Part shown: one piece after another, positions 52,190 through 64,000 of the stretch | Layout of the letters: each line of letters opens with the position of its first letter | Position numbering within the stretch: position 1 is the stretch's first letter | Assembly: GCA_034766995.1 (NCBI GenBank) | Contig: CM068313.1 | Coordinates: 24,171,012 to 24,235,011 of the forward strand | Direction of reading: 5' to 3' | DNA length: 64,000 nt | DNA from: Acanthacorydalis orientalis | Taxonomy: Eukaryota > Arthropoda > Insecta > Megaloptera > Corydalidae | Notes under the pieces: generated by a model | What the model was told of the DNA's origin: nothing | Seen by the model: the letters and a program-made list of their open reading frames with translations, nothing else | The model's database searches: none | Made by a program: the position numbers and the translations under genes

Positions 52190-52565
52190 CTTGATTCAAT
52201 GCCGAGAAGAATTATATACAAAACTAGTTTCCCGTTTAGCAGGAACACTCCTACCGTTGCTTTGCAATGTTAGCAGTGTTGCTGACGACGAGTAGCATTG
52301 CATTGGCTTGTACAGATCCCGAGGGAAGAAACGAAGGCTGGTTGGCGAAATTATTGACGCTCCACGGAATTCTACGTCGCTGTGATATGCAAGCGTGGCT
52401 GTCGCCGAGCCCAGCCTCCTCCGGTCGTTCGTATTTTCGTTGCTATGCCAACGTTGTCCGGGCCGCAGTCGACGCGCGCCGTCAGTACAAACGCTGGCCT
52501 GGGCGAGGACCACCTGGCTAGCTAAATCAATGGATGCACATCGATCTGGTGCTTTTATATAAACG
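52190..52565. promoter_or_regulatory. CpG island with TATA box and overlapping open frames on both strands
   Basis: About 370 bp with strongly raised GC and very frequent CpG inside otherwise AT-rich sequence. The palindromic TATA box TTTATATAAA (52554-52563) reads TATATAAAAG on the minus strand. It lies about 40 bp ahead of an ATG at 52513 that opens a 105-codon frame to 52196. On the plus strand an 84-codon frame (52267-52521) starts with a signal-peptide-like MLAVLLTTSSIALA followed by CTDPEG. Neither peptide is one I recognise. Most likely this is a TATA-type promoter with the first exon of a transcript running leftward, but a small secreted protein gene on the plus strand cannot be excluded. 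Confidence 0.45.
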
Positions 52566-53334
52566 GAATGTTTCGAGGAAACGAGATGTAATTTGCACGT
52601 AGTTTTACGTGGTCATACTTTATATTCTATATCTATAAAAATTTATTGATCTACTCTATATACATAAAATATATCACACAATTTTTATACGAACTCGACT
52701 CTATATATTGATTCATGTAAAAAGTGTCAATTCAGAAAAGCTTTATAAATTTCATTTCCGTTTTTATTTTTTTAAAAAAGCACGTTCACTTTACAATATA
52801 AAAATTATTATTTTTTATCAATTCAAATATCTTGAGTTTGAGATTTAATTCGTCTACGAAAACATATATTCTTTGAAATATAAATAAAGTGTGTATATAG
52901 AAGCTTCTTAAATAATTAACATTTATATATTTTGCAGCAGAAGAAAGTAAAATATTCTCACTTTTGTCTGTAATGAAAAACATTTTCCTGATAATTGTCA
53001 ATTAGTAAACAATATTTTTCACATTTTACATTATTATTTGACCATTTATTTAGTTTTATGTATAAATAAATTTTATAAAATTCAAATCTTAAAACTTATT
53101 TAAACAACTCTAAAAGTAAATTAATCTCAGTTTATAATATGTGAAATTTTGATTAATTACAAGATTTCTAATTTCGTTTTGAAATTCTGTTAAAAATCGT
53201 TTGATTATAAAAAAATATGTCAGAATCAATGTCAATCTTTTAAATCCACACTATAAAAATAAACACGCTGTCTAGCTGTTCCTTCCTTCCTATATCACCT
53301 ACAGGTCATCAATCACCAGTACATTAGTTAGGAA

Positions 53335-53394
<60 letters not shown>

Positions 53395-55440
53395 CTACAA
53401 CTATACAGTTAAATGATAATGATTGTGTAATATTGAAATTAAAAATACAATAAAATATATGATAAATCAAAATATATATGATGTACTCAAAGTCAAATTT
53501 AAGAACAGACAATAAGACAAAAACTTATATATATACGTATATATTTATCTATATTTGTAAAAATGCTCAAAAAAGACATGAATTACACATGCATGCATTC
53601 ATTAAAAAACTTACTACACAACAAACTGATAGAAACACTTCCTTCCGTTCGAATACATACATATTGTTATTGTCACTACAGCGCAGTTAAAAAAAATATA
53701 CACTAATAGAGACATGTGCTTCATCTGTATACTACGTGTTTAATTTAAACTTAAATAAATATTACGAAATCTTAATCTTTTCAGTAAGGCACGTGTGTAT
53801 TCAAACGTAAAAGAATTCTTTTATCAGGAAATTCTGCAACAATATTGTGAATATTTATTATTTTCGTCTAACTTGTATCTGATACTAAAATATTTTTCAT
53901 ATCAAATCACTTAGATGCAAATATAATAAAAATAACAATCTTACAGTAAAAAATAAAAGAAAAAACCGTAAAATAGTCCGTACAAAATAGAAAAAACAGC
54001 AAGAGAAGCCAATTGAAATTGAAAATAAACATTGATCATAAATAGAGTACTAAAAGCAAATGGGTTTCCTGTGTTTATTTTTGTTTTGCAATTCTGACTG
54101 AACTGTTCTGTTCCACACATTGCCTGCAGAGGTTATATACAGATCAGTGCAATGAATGGCCGCACGCAGCTGTGGCGTAGCGAGTATTAACTGACAAACA
54201 AGAGCGCCATGTTAGAATGTAACTATATTTAGAATCAAAATACACATCTGACAAGAAAGTGAACTCAGATTATGTATAAATCACATGTTCTATAATAATA
54301 CACGAAAACAGATTTGTGTTTGGTTTTATGAATTTACAGTTGTTCTGAGAAACGGTAAATGCACAAGAAAAGGACTTCAGCACAATAAACATAACGATAC
54401 TTGTGAAAATATGTTCAATAAACACAAATATATCTTATGATTAATTTAAATGCTTATAATGGTATAAATATTAATGCAACTAGGTTGATTTTGCTTATAA
54501 AAATAACAATTAAAAACCGAATGATGCCACTCGAGAACAAAATGAATCGTGATTATTTTTCCAACAATTCTACATTTATTGATTACATTTCGCTACGAAA
54601 ATAGTTAAAGTTTATTTTTCTGATAGCGAAAAATGATATTTGTATTCCTTTGTCGACTTGAAGATTTCTGTTGTTTTAAAGAGTCCTCAATTTTTGTCAA
54701 AATAGCATATATGAACAAATATTAATTATATACAAATATTTTATCGAACATGCGAAATAAAATAACTTTCCATTAAAGTAAAAAATAATGAACGTATTAG
54801 GTGGATAAAAAATAAAATGCTCTGTTTAAATCGATAAAAGAATATAAATTAAAAGAATACTACACAATACAGCTATAAAAATGTGTTACACATCATCTAT
54901 TTTTTAATTAAAAAGTGAAATTAGTATTAAAATTTACTTTTACTAAACCTATTTTCAATTTAAAAATATTCATGATACAATTTTCAAATAATGTAATGTA
55001 TACAATTATCAACATTTATTACGAAATGAGAATTATTTAGCAACATTCAATATTAAAATAAGGACAACAACATTAAATAACCAACATGAACCACAAAACA
55101 TGTGATAGATATATCATCCAAACCTAATAGTAATAAATACATGGGAATATTTTTACATATTTATGAATTTATTACATATATAGCCAACGATTCTGATTTA
55201 AATTTCCTAATTTCTGAAAATAAAAGTGATCGAATGAGGAAAAATGTATATATTCAGAAGGAAAAAAATATACAAGAAACCCAAGAATTATATTTCTGCG
55301 AACTTTGTTTCGATTGCCCACCATTCACTATTAGGCTGGGTTATTTGTAAAACGAGGACAGTGACATCAGTCTGATTGTGGAGTTTACATCGTCACCCGT
55401 TGCCACTTAGCTGTAATCTAAGTAATTAACAATAATTGAC
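52566..55440. other. AT-rich spacer
   Basis: An (AT)n array at 53336-53392 and a small island at 54110-54230 with a YY1-like site (aacatggcg on the minus strand near 54205-54213). No gene signature. Confidence 0.5.
53336..53392. repeat. (AT)n microsatellite
   Basis: About 57 bp of AT dinucleotides. Confidence 0.94.
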
Positions 55441-55443
55441 TAA

Positions 55444-55467
55444 CAAGATGGTGGTACATGACGTCAC
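55444..55467 (+). promoter_or_regulatory. Composite YY1-like plus CRE site
   Basis: CAAGATGGTGG (55444-55454) is followed 4 bp later by TGACGTCAC (55459-55467). The surrounding 55300-55480 is less AT-rich, as expected of a promoter or enhancer core. No adjacent coding exon is identified. Confidence 0.5.
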
Positions 55468-55906
55468 GCATAACTCCTCTTATTTTGACATTTCAAAGAT
55501 TTAAATACATATTAGACACTGAACAGAAAATATAACTTTTTCATAACGTCTCTTATATAGTTACTCAAGTCAATTTGTCTTTACGTTTATTTCTATATTA
55601 TTTAGAAGGCTATATAAAATATTATCTACTAATGATAGAAAAAAGTAGTCTTCACAAAAAAACTAATTGTTCCAAAAAAATAATTCTCTTGATGATTAAA
55701 ATAATTGATGAGCTAAAATAATTTAAGTAATATTTATTTAAATTCATTTAATTAAAAATCAAATATCATCAGAATTAAGCTTTATTTAAATTTAAAAATA
55801 ACACGATGACTAATATATAATGTACAACAATTGCCTATATTACCGAAATTAAGATGTACGTTCTATTTAGTTATATAACTTGCTTAATATACATATAGAT
55901 ATATAC

Positions 55907-55926
55907 ATACATACATACATACATAC

Positions 55927-55984
<58 letters not shown>
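55907..55984. repeat. Compound (CATA)n(AT)n microsatellite
   Basis: CATA tetramers followed by about 28 AT units. Confidence 0.94.
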
Positions 55985-55987
<3 letters not shown>

Positions 55988-56429
55988 AGTTAATTAATAA
56001 AACTATGAACTATATAACCGACACAAGTGTATTGTTTTAGAACATTTCTATGCAATGACCTCAGTATGCAAAATTTTACAATAGTATACGATGAATAATA
56101 TATTAATGTGAAATTCTCTGAGTAAAGCGTTAAGCAAACAATATTGTATTGTATGGTTTGCAGTATTTAAATACCAACACAAAATTGTTTACAGTTATTG
56201 TACTATGTGATTCAAATGTTTTGTTATGAAAAAATAATATTTTTGAACTTATTATGTATTCAAAGTATAAATTACCAATAATTTATATTACATACACCAC
56301 AGATTTTTTCATAAATATTTATTATTTTCAGACAGATCAGTCTTCGTAAGAAAATATATTTCAAGTTCATTAGTTCATACGTTAATTTTTTCAAATATCC
56401 AAATTAAAGTCTTATTCTGCCTGTATGTA

Positions 56430-56479
<50 letters not shown>

Positions 56480-56831
56480 CATACGTAACTTCATAATATT
56501 CACAATTTTATATAAAATAAAATATATATTAATATCTGTTATACTGTCTAAAATGACAAGTGACATGAATATGGAGTATAGAAAGAAGAAAATAATAGAA
56601 AATATAAATATATATGCATGTAAAATATAAATACGTATGTGTATGTACAAGTACTTGAAAATAAATTTTTGAGATTGTGAAAAAGCAATAAAATACATTT
56701 GCGTTGAAAACGGACATTAACTGCTTTACATAAGAAAAATTTAATTATGATAATTGTTGATTTAGTTACCTGATAATAACTACTTTAAATTAAAAAAAGG
56801 TTGCTTTATTTATACGAATGTGTGTGTATGG

Positions 56832-56880
<49 letters not shown>

Positions 56881-57284
56881 AAAATTTAAACATTGTAACA
56901 GTTCTAGAAGAATTAAAATTATTTTATAATATTATTCATAATTTAAAAAAATATTGCTATATTTAGTTTAGCTTTACAATTTTTTATGTTTAACTCAGTA
57001 CACATTTACCCTCCTATTTTGTAATATTGAAATAATTTATTATAAATGCATTATTAATATTCATTATTTTCATTTGTAATTAAGTCCAAATATTATTTAT
57101 ATTAGTCAATTTCAATAACTTCAATATGTAAAACTTGGACCTACAAATGCAATATCTATACTCAGAAATTTCAGAAGTATTTATTTGACATTATTTAAAT
57201 TTTATTTAAAAAAGTAACAACATTATTTAGACACACATACAAATAGAAAACTTTCAATAGATATCAATATTTTATATGTAAGTT

Positions 57285-57289
<5 letters not shown>

Positions 57290-57344
<55 letters not shown>

Positions 57345-57369
57345 TAGATAGATAGATAGATAGATAGAT
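57290..57369. repeat. Compound (AT)n(GATA)n microsatellite
   Basis: About 50 bp of AT followed by seven GATA units (57343-57369). Confidence 0.95.
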
Positions 57370-57703
57370 TGTAATCATATTAAATATTTTTTTCATAACA
57401 ATCTTTATGCGAACTGGTTTAAATCCTGCTTATGTCAATTACACGTGTGTGAATAATTGAGTGAGAACTAAGTAAATATAACGATAAAAATAAAAAATGA
57501 AATAAGAAAGTATTACAGATATAACGAATACGTAATTTCACATGATATGTGAGAATACAAATTCATACACGCAAAATATTATGCATTTTCCTCTGTGAGA
57601 AATATGCGAACCGTGATCCGATACACGAAAACACTACGGTGAATTAATTATGCTTAAGGAAAAGCATAAAAGTATATAATACACATAACCCACGCAAAGT
57701 GCA

Positions 57704-57705
<2 letters not shown>

Positions 57706-57748
<43 letters not shown>

Positions 57749-57758
57749 ACATACATGC

Positions 57759-57799
<41 letters not shown>
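57706..57799. repeat. (AT)n with central CATGCATG palindrome
   Basis: Two AT blocks flank acatacatgcatgtatat, making the whole array a near-perfect palindrome. Confidence 0.93.
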
Positions 57800-57801
<2 letters not shown>

Positions 57802-59291
57802 ATTGTGTAGCATTGACAATGGCATGTACACATATTTATCATTCCACTTTGTGTATAGTATTGTACTCACACAACATTAACTAATTCACACGAATATTTA
57901 GCATGTGGATTCCTGTATTTTTTTCCCAGTTATACGTAACCATTGTTGCCAACTTTAATGCTGTGAGTAACAATAGAATGTAAATTAATATTTATAAATT
58001 GAATTATTATTAAATCAGTATAGTTCTATATAGCATCACAAAATAAGCTAGTTTAAAAATATACATTTTACAGAAAAAAATAAATATAAAGAAAACAATT
58101 TGTTGAAGAAAAGATTATACGACATTACTTGCTAGTAAACGACTGAAAAATAAATTAATCGAATTCCATGCGAGAGCATATAATTCACTTTACCTCCAAG
58201 TTGAGTTTCAATCAATAAAGTGTATAATTCGAGTTCTAGAATATAATTGAATAATATTTACTGTAAGAGGGAAAAATTATATGATTTACAAAAAAAATGG
58301 AGTTTGATATTTTTCTTAATGATTACATCACACATTTATTTAAAAAAGGCGTTCTTTAAATATATGTATTACAAAGCATTAATAAACTTTAATCATAATT
58401 AAATATATAAATAATAATAAAATATTTAATAAGTATAAGTCTTATTAAATAATTTTAAAAGTTCAACTTTAAACCATTAAGTTAATAAATTATTTATCCA
58501 TATAATCTTTAATAAATGATTTATCAATTAGTTATATCTGAAAGATATTAAAATAATATGAAAACTGAAAATATCAAACTCAAATATAGAATCATATAAA
58601 TATTTAAGATAGATTACAAAACTACAGTTTATCTGCTACAACATTTTAGGAAAAAAGATAACATTGCAACAATTACATTATATAATCAACTACCGACTTT
58701 CAAATCACTGAAAGATATAAGTATTTTATTAGATATTTTTTTAATGTTTTTGTTGTTGAACATGCGCTTTCTTATTTTTGATTGTTAAGCTTATTTCATA
58801 AAATAGATCAACTATTAAATATAATAAGTACACACTCTTATAGTCAAACTATATACAAATGATAAATAGTTGGGTATAAAATATACTTTATTGATTGTTT
58901 TCTCGTACTTTTCTATTAAAATGCATGTTAATACATAAGTTTCAAATATTACCATTTTCTATAATTTATTCCGTATTTTTATTTACGTTTTAAATTTATA
59001 TGATAAAGAAGAGTCGAATTTGAAATAAAATGGTTTTAAAGTTAAACAAAGGAAACAAACATAATAAGAAGAATAAAGAGTTTATATAAGAAACGGACGA
59101 AACACATTGTAAGATAAGAGGTTAACAGATGAATAACATAAATTATTAACTAGGAATCACGAAATAAAAATAAGGAGAGACCGAGGTACGGAGGGGTAGA
59201 ATAAGGATATCTGGAAATGAAATGTGTGGAAATGCAACGCACTGTTTAAATTATCAAAATAATTTATATAATAATAAACTTATACAGATTG

Positions 59292-59294
<3 letters not shown>

Positions 59295-59346
<52 letters not shown>

Positions 59347-59351
59347 GTATT
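59295..59351. repeat. Compound (AT)n(GTAT)n microsatellite
   Basis: AT units followed by GTAT tetramers. Confidence 0.93.
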
Positions 59352-60186
59352 CGTGAACTCGAATATTAAGAAATTGTAAACGACATAGTACAAAAGAGGA
59401 AAATAAAAAGCATATTTACAATATTTAATCCAAAAATATCTTTAGTTCGTATATACATTCATAATCACAATTTACTAGTAATAAACTGTAGTTGAACGTC
59501 AATAAAGTTTATTGTCAATAAACCTTCATTTGGACTTTCGAAGATAAATGTTGTTTGTAATATTAATAGTTACTTGTGATTAATCAAGTGTAAAAAAATA
59601 TGTAAAGAATTATGACAAAATATACCACTAAAGATTTTCATGCTTACAAATAAATTATTTTTAAAATTTGACATGATGTAACCAATCTAAGAAAGCAAAT
59701 GCCTTAGAATTGATTATTCTTTTGTAAAATTTGTCTGAATATTTACAAAATATATAAGGATTAAGTATTAAAATCTGATTTTGATAAATTATTTTACAAA
59801 GTTTATTTCTATAATGAGTAATATGAAGCAAAACTTGATTATGGTAAGGATTGTTATAATAAGGTAAACTTTGAACCTGCATATTTTTTGAAAACCTAAA
59901 TCCGTAATTAATAGCAACATTACTAAAAAAAATAATATAAACGTTGATATTGAATATACCGTTGAATATAAAGAAGTAATATGTACGGAAAATAAAAAAC
60001 AAGATTTTTAACATCGAGAAATCGATAAAAAGAGAACGTACTCTAATTAAGCAATTTTTTTCATGATATTTTTTAGTGTTAAAATCATTTATATCATACT
60101 ATTTATAATTTACTGTATAGTAATAAATGCAAGTGTACAATTATACAAAAACATTAAACATTCAAGAAATGTGTGTGTGTTTGTGT

Positions 60187-60265
<79 letters not shown>
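60187..60265. repeat. (AT)n microsatellite
   Basis: About 79 bp of AT with one CATA interruption, left of GC motif copy B. Confidence 0.95.
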
Positions 60266-60278
60266 TTGTATATACATA

Positions 60279-60300
60279 AGGGAGCTTTACCCCCTGCTCG
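60279..60300 (-). repeat. GC-rich hairpin motif, copy B
   Basis: On the minus strand: CGAGCAGGGGGTAAAGCTCC plus CT, able to form a GGGGG/CTCCC hairpin. It is enclosed by (AT)n at 60187-60265 and 60306-60346. It is 17/22 identical to copy A at 36440-36461. Confidence 0.6.
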
Positions 60301-60301
60301 C

Positions 60302-60348
<47 letters not shown>

Positions 60349-60457
60349 AAAGAAAACATGACTAGTCATAAAATATTAAAAAGAATTCTGTTGTAAACTA
60401 TGACAACGCTGTGCGAGTTGTAATACACACATTGTATATTATATGTTTTATATATAC

Positions 60458-60458
<1 letters not shown>

Positions 60459-60513
<55 letters not shown>
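60459..60513. repeat. (AT)n microsatellite
   Basis: About 55 bp of AT dinucleotides, just left of a CpG-rich island. Confidence 0.94.
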
Positions 60514-60515
<2 letters not shown>

Positions 60516-60539
60516 GTACGTATACACCCGCAATATACA

Positions 60540-60710
60540 CAAAAACATACTCGTTTGTACTTGATCGTCGCGGTTGAAACTCTCACGTCGGTCACGTGAT
60601 CGCGACACAACAATGGTCGATCGTCGTAGCAGACTTCCGCTCGCGTACGTTTGACGTCACGGGCGTGTCTCGTCGCGCCTCCTCTTTCACCCCCCCAACA
60701 CCCACATACA
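60540..60710. promoter_or_regulatory. CpG-rich island with E-box and CRE
   Basis: Dense CpG (gatcgtcgcgg, cgctcgcgtacg, tctcgtcgcgcc) with GTCACGTGAT (60591-60600) and TGACGTCACGGGCGTG from 60652. Composition and motif content are promoter-like; the gene it serves is not visible. Confidence 0.5.
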
Positions 60711-61238
60711 AACTAAAATGCATTCCCAGACGTATATATGTACACACAGCCATATGCACATGCATTCGTTAAAACAGTAGACAGTGAAAAGTGTACAATT
60801 ATCCGTTTAATGCGTGGAAATCAATCCTCATAAAAAATAAGTTACTCGTATTGAATAACATCCGTAATATAACAGTAAATGTGATCTTATTGTTTCGTTT
60901 CACATTTAAAAAAAATTTATTCATTTTAATATGTACGTCGTTAAAAATTTGGCAACACATTAACTGCGTTTTCATGAATTTAATATATTTTATTTTTAAA
61001 ATGAAAATGAATGTGAATTATTATAAATAATAAGTTAAGCAAAAATGTTTATTATTTTTGTATATATTTTATTAAAAAGTAAGAAGAAAATTCCGAAAAC
61101 TAAAATTACGTTTGTAAATAAATTAACCTAATATTATTAACGCATGCACTCAAATTAAATAAAAAACGAAATAATTGTTCGAAGAAACTGAATTTTCATA
61201 TAAAATATAACTCTAAGATCACATTTTTTTCAGAATAT

Positions 61239-61242
<4 letters not shown>

Positions 61243-61294
<52 letters not shown>
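61243..61294. repeat. (AT)n microsatellite
   Basis: About 52 bp of AT dinucleotides. Confidence 0.94.
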
Positions 61295-61297
<3 letters not shown>

Positions 61298-61564
61298 CCT
61301 TCCTAAAATCTCTTAAATACATTTCAACATTACTGTCTTCATTATAAGTCATTGCATCGACACGAATCATTTTATATGCATTTTAACACAAATGTCTGAA
61401 TAAGAAATACATTTCTTAACAATTAGGCAATATTTAATCTTTTTTTTATCTAAAGGACAAAATAATTTAGCAGTTATCACATTTTTTTTATAATTACATA
61501 TCTTCATATCAAATTACCTCTTTACATTACCAGCTGTTAATAAATCAAATCTTTTCATACATGC

Positions 61565-61690
61565 ATTTTTCACTCTACCACAAACCATAAACGATATTTT
61601 ATTAAAAATATTCAATCATTATTTATTATTCATTTTTAATTGTTGCTTATACGCATTTCAATGACGATATGTCATCATTCTCAGAACTTT
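61565..61690 (+). repeat. Foldback-repeat family, partial copy
   Basis: TTTTTCACTCTACCACAAAC, then ATATTCAATCATTATT, then TTTTTAATTGTTGCTTATAC and CATTTCAATGACGATA follow the same order as the copies near 18300-18495 (inverted) and 47775-48093. Only one arm is clear. Confidence 0.6.
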
Positions 61691-62670
61691 GAACTACAGA
61701 AAAATCGGAAATCCTATTAAAATGACTCACATTTCAAAGGGTTTATATTTAACAATCAAAGATATGAACGTAATTGAAAATCAAAACAAAACAAATTTAA
61801 TACATATATATTTTATTTATTTATTTTATATACGAATGATGTATAAAGTACTGACACAATACAGTCAACAAACAGTAACATTTTCTAGAAATTAAATGGC
61901 AAGATAAAATATTTTTTTTAGTATCGTTACTTTAGCCTGATATAAATAAATACAATGAAAAAATCAACGTAAAAAAACATTTTATTTAATTAGGATTGTA
62001 TTGTCGATTTTAATCCAAGAGAAATAATTAATATTTATATTTTATCAATGAAAATTAATAAAAGAAATATATTTTAGTATTTAGTTCGAATTCTTCCTTT
62101 TAATATAATATTTAACAATATCCGAGTGAATTCCTGTTCATTTATATTATATCCGTCCAACAGTAGATTCTTACCTTTAATCTAATTTTTTTCTCATTTA
62201 TTTTTCGAGATTAAACCGTGCAACTTCAGATTGAAATTTGGTGACTGTGCATTTGAATAGTCTGGTAAAAATTCGTACAATTGAATTTCTTATAATATTT
62301 GAAACCAAAATTTTGTCGAAAACATTTTTACTTATTTATATTTTAGTAATTTTATCTGGTTAAAATTTAAAATTAAGTTCAGTTAAATATTTTATTGTAT
62401 TTACTTCTAAGGTAATTATGTAACTATACAATAAGAAAATATATCGTTCACCAACTGATATTTTTTGAACTTGTTAGTTTAATTAACAGTTTTAATATTT
62501 CGATCCCTTTTAAGTTTTATTATTATTATATGAAGTCGAAATTAAACAAATCATAAAGTAATAAATTTAAAAGTATAAAATTAAAAAATGTTGAAAAATA
62601 GTAAAATCGAGTTAAATTAATTTTCATATAAAAGTTATCAATTACATATGCATATACTTCTCTCTGTGTA

Positions 62671-62675
<5 letters not shown>

Positions 62676-62750
<75 letters not shown>
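62676..62750. repeat. (AT)n microsatellite
   Basis: About 75 bp of AT dinucleotides. Confidence 0.95.
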
Positions 62751-62752
<2 letters not shown>

Positions 62753-63273
62753 CATACAATTAATTTTATTACATAAAGAATCTATTACACGCTATGTACA
62801 TTTTTAGTAAGTTGAAGTAATTTGAAACCACACGTGAAACTTTCTGCTAAATAATTATATCACATACAGTAATAAAAATATGTTTTTTTTTCAACTATGA
62901 ATCAGGTCCATTTATTTTTAAACCCGGGACGAAACCTAATAAATAGTATTAATTATTCGTAGATATTTTAAAATTATTAAAGAAATTTATATAAACATAT
63001 CAAGCACAACTAATTGAAAAGGTTAATTGATTGAGAAAGTTGCTGCACAGTTCCGCAATTTTAATGGAAAATGTTCGTATTGCATATATTCTGAATTAAC
63101 TGGTACATAGAAACGCCATTACGTTATAACTGTACGAAACGTAGTTTTGTAGCGCAACGGTCGTAATTAAAAAGAACGCGTCTGCAACGAATATGTGTTT
63201 TTTATATCCGAACGAAACGCGACCGACGAGAATTTGCTTGGTTATTTTAACACCGATATTTTAGTGACGGCTG

Positions 63274-63275
<2 letters not shown>

Positions 63276-63329
<54 letters not shown>

Positions 63330-63331
63330 TG
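63276..63331. repeat. Compound (AT)n(GTAT)n microsatellite
   Basis: AT units followed by GTAT tetramers, inside the CpG-bearing island at 63.1-63.5 kb. Confidence 0.93.
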
Positions 63332-64000
63332 TATGTACTGAACGGTTGTCGGTATGCAGATGAATTTGCAATGCATGGCCGCGTAAAGGCGATCGAACCC
63401 GTTGCCTTCAAGCCCGACGTCACATGAACAAAGAGCACAACGCTCGAGGCTGTCGCCAACGTGTTCGATTGCAGACGGAAAACAGCTATGGCATTGCTAA
63501 GAATATTTGAGTGCGAATGTCGAAGTGCGAGTGATCAACTTTAGAACGAATACACGCTATAGTAATTACCCTTTGACGACCCAATATCCTTTTTATATTA
63601 CTTAAACGTGCGCTATGTTTTCAGATATGATCGAATGAAATTCAGTGATCCGCTCTTGGTTAAAATTAAGCGTGAAAGAACGATTTTGAATTTTGTATTA
63701 CTATTACTGTATTCACACTCTCTCTTTTTATAACTGTATATTAAAAACAACTGTACACTTAAAGCTCTTAAGTAGGGTTGTATGAATATTTTCACAACTG
63801 TATAATAAATGTATTTGTTCTCAGAGTATCTTTAATCAAATTGATTTACAATTTCGTTAAGGAAATTAGTTTCTTTTAAATTAAATCAATATCCTTTACC
63901 TTCAAAAATATTTTCATACTAAATATTTCATTTTGAACCTACTAATATATCAGTATGAAATTTAAAGCCAACTTATTTATAAATTAAAGGAAAAAAGTAT

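Larger units (their letters stand above)
55468..64000. other. Gene-free region dominated by AT microsatellites, with two CpG-rich islands
   Basis: At least eleven AT arrays. GC-richer islands lie at 60540-60710 (CACGTG at 60593-60598, TGACGTCAC at 60652-60660, many CpG) and at about 63110-63540 (CpG-rich, near-CRE CGACGTCAC at 63415-63423). These may be promoters of genes outside the window or distal regulatory elements. A foldback fragment lies at about 61565-61690. No open frame resembles a gene. Confidence 0.5.

Noticed and set aside
55102..55350. 82-codon plus-strand frame
   Set aside because: No motif, AT-driven composition, no splice or start context. The region is better explained as flank of the YY1/CRE patch.
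63375..63400. GGGTTCGATCGCC on the minus strand, resembling a tRNA T arm
   Set aside because: No matching acceptor, anticodon or D arm around it, and the stem pairs poorly.

Overview
The window is AT-rich insect nuclear DNA. ZAD-C2H2 zinc-finger genes are an arthropod hallmark. An odorant-binding protein, a CG12344/pHCl-type Cys-loop chloride channel, a Pits/IRF2BP-type regulator and several mariner transposons also point to an insect. A GH79 heparanase beside them makes a hymenopteran my best guess, but that is inference. Introns are short with GT..AG ends, except where transposons or (AT)n arrays have expanded them. I rebuilt the genes by hand from conserved protein motifs and splice signals. 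In each of the five complete models the summed exon lengths are divisible by three.

Layout. 1-717 (+): last four coding exons of an odorant-binding protein whose 5' end lies outside the window. 2773-8586 (-): complete ten-exon Cys-loop anion channel, convergent with the OBP gene, with an RTE-like retroelement remnant in its sixth intron. 9.9-17.1 kb: gene-poor stretch with three mariner relics (9893-11184, 12479-13042, about 16383-17160) and many (AT)n arrays. 19527-22256 (-): complete ten-exon heparanase-like gene. 22743-24384 (+): ZAD plus C2H2 zinc-finger transcription factor, head-to-head with heparanase. 24738-28162 (-): two-exon gene for an unrecognised Ser/Asn/Lys-rich protein of about 1100 residues. 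30085-39862 (-): IRF2BP1/2/L (Drosophila Pits) homologue with a 7.5 kb intron and a CpG-rich promoter with two CRE sites at 40.3-40.7 kb. 40.8-64 kb: no gene I can defend. This region holds a fourth mariner with intact ends (45527-46769), a foldback repeat, dozens of (AT)n arrays, and a few short CpG-rich islands that look regulatory.

The genes do not form one pathway. They cover olfaction (OBP), neuronal inhibition (chloride channel), heparan sulfate turnover (heparanase) and transcription (the ZAD-ZNF and IRF2BP genes). The signals most worth following are noncoding: seven perfect copies of TGACGTCAC where far fewer than one is expected at this base composition, eleven CACGTG palindromes confined to the right half, a GC-rich hairpin motif present twice inside AT-repeat tracts, and a dispersed foldback repeat family. 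No RNA gene, CRISPR array or plasmid-type feature could be supported.
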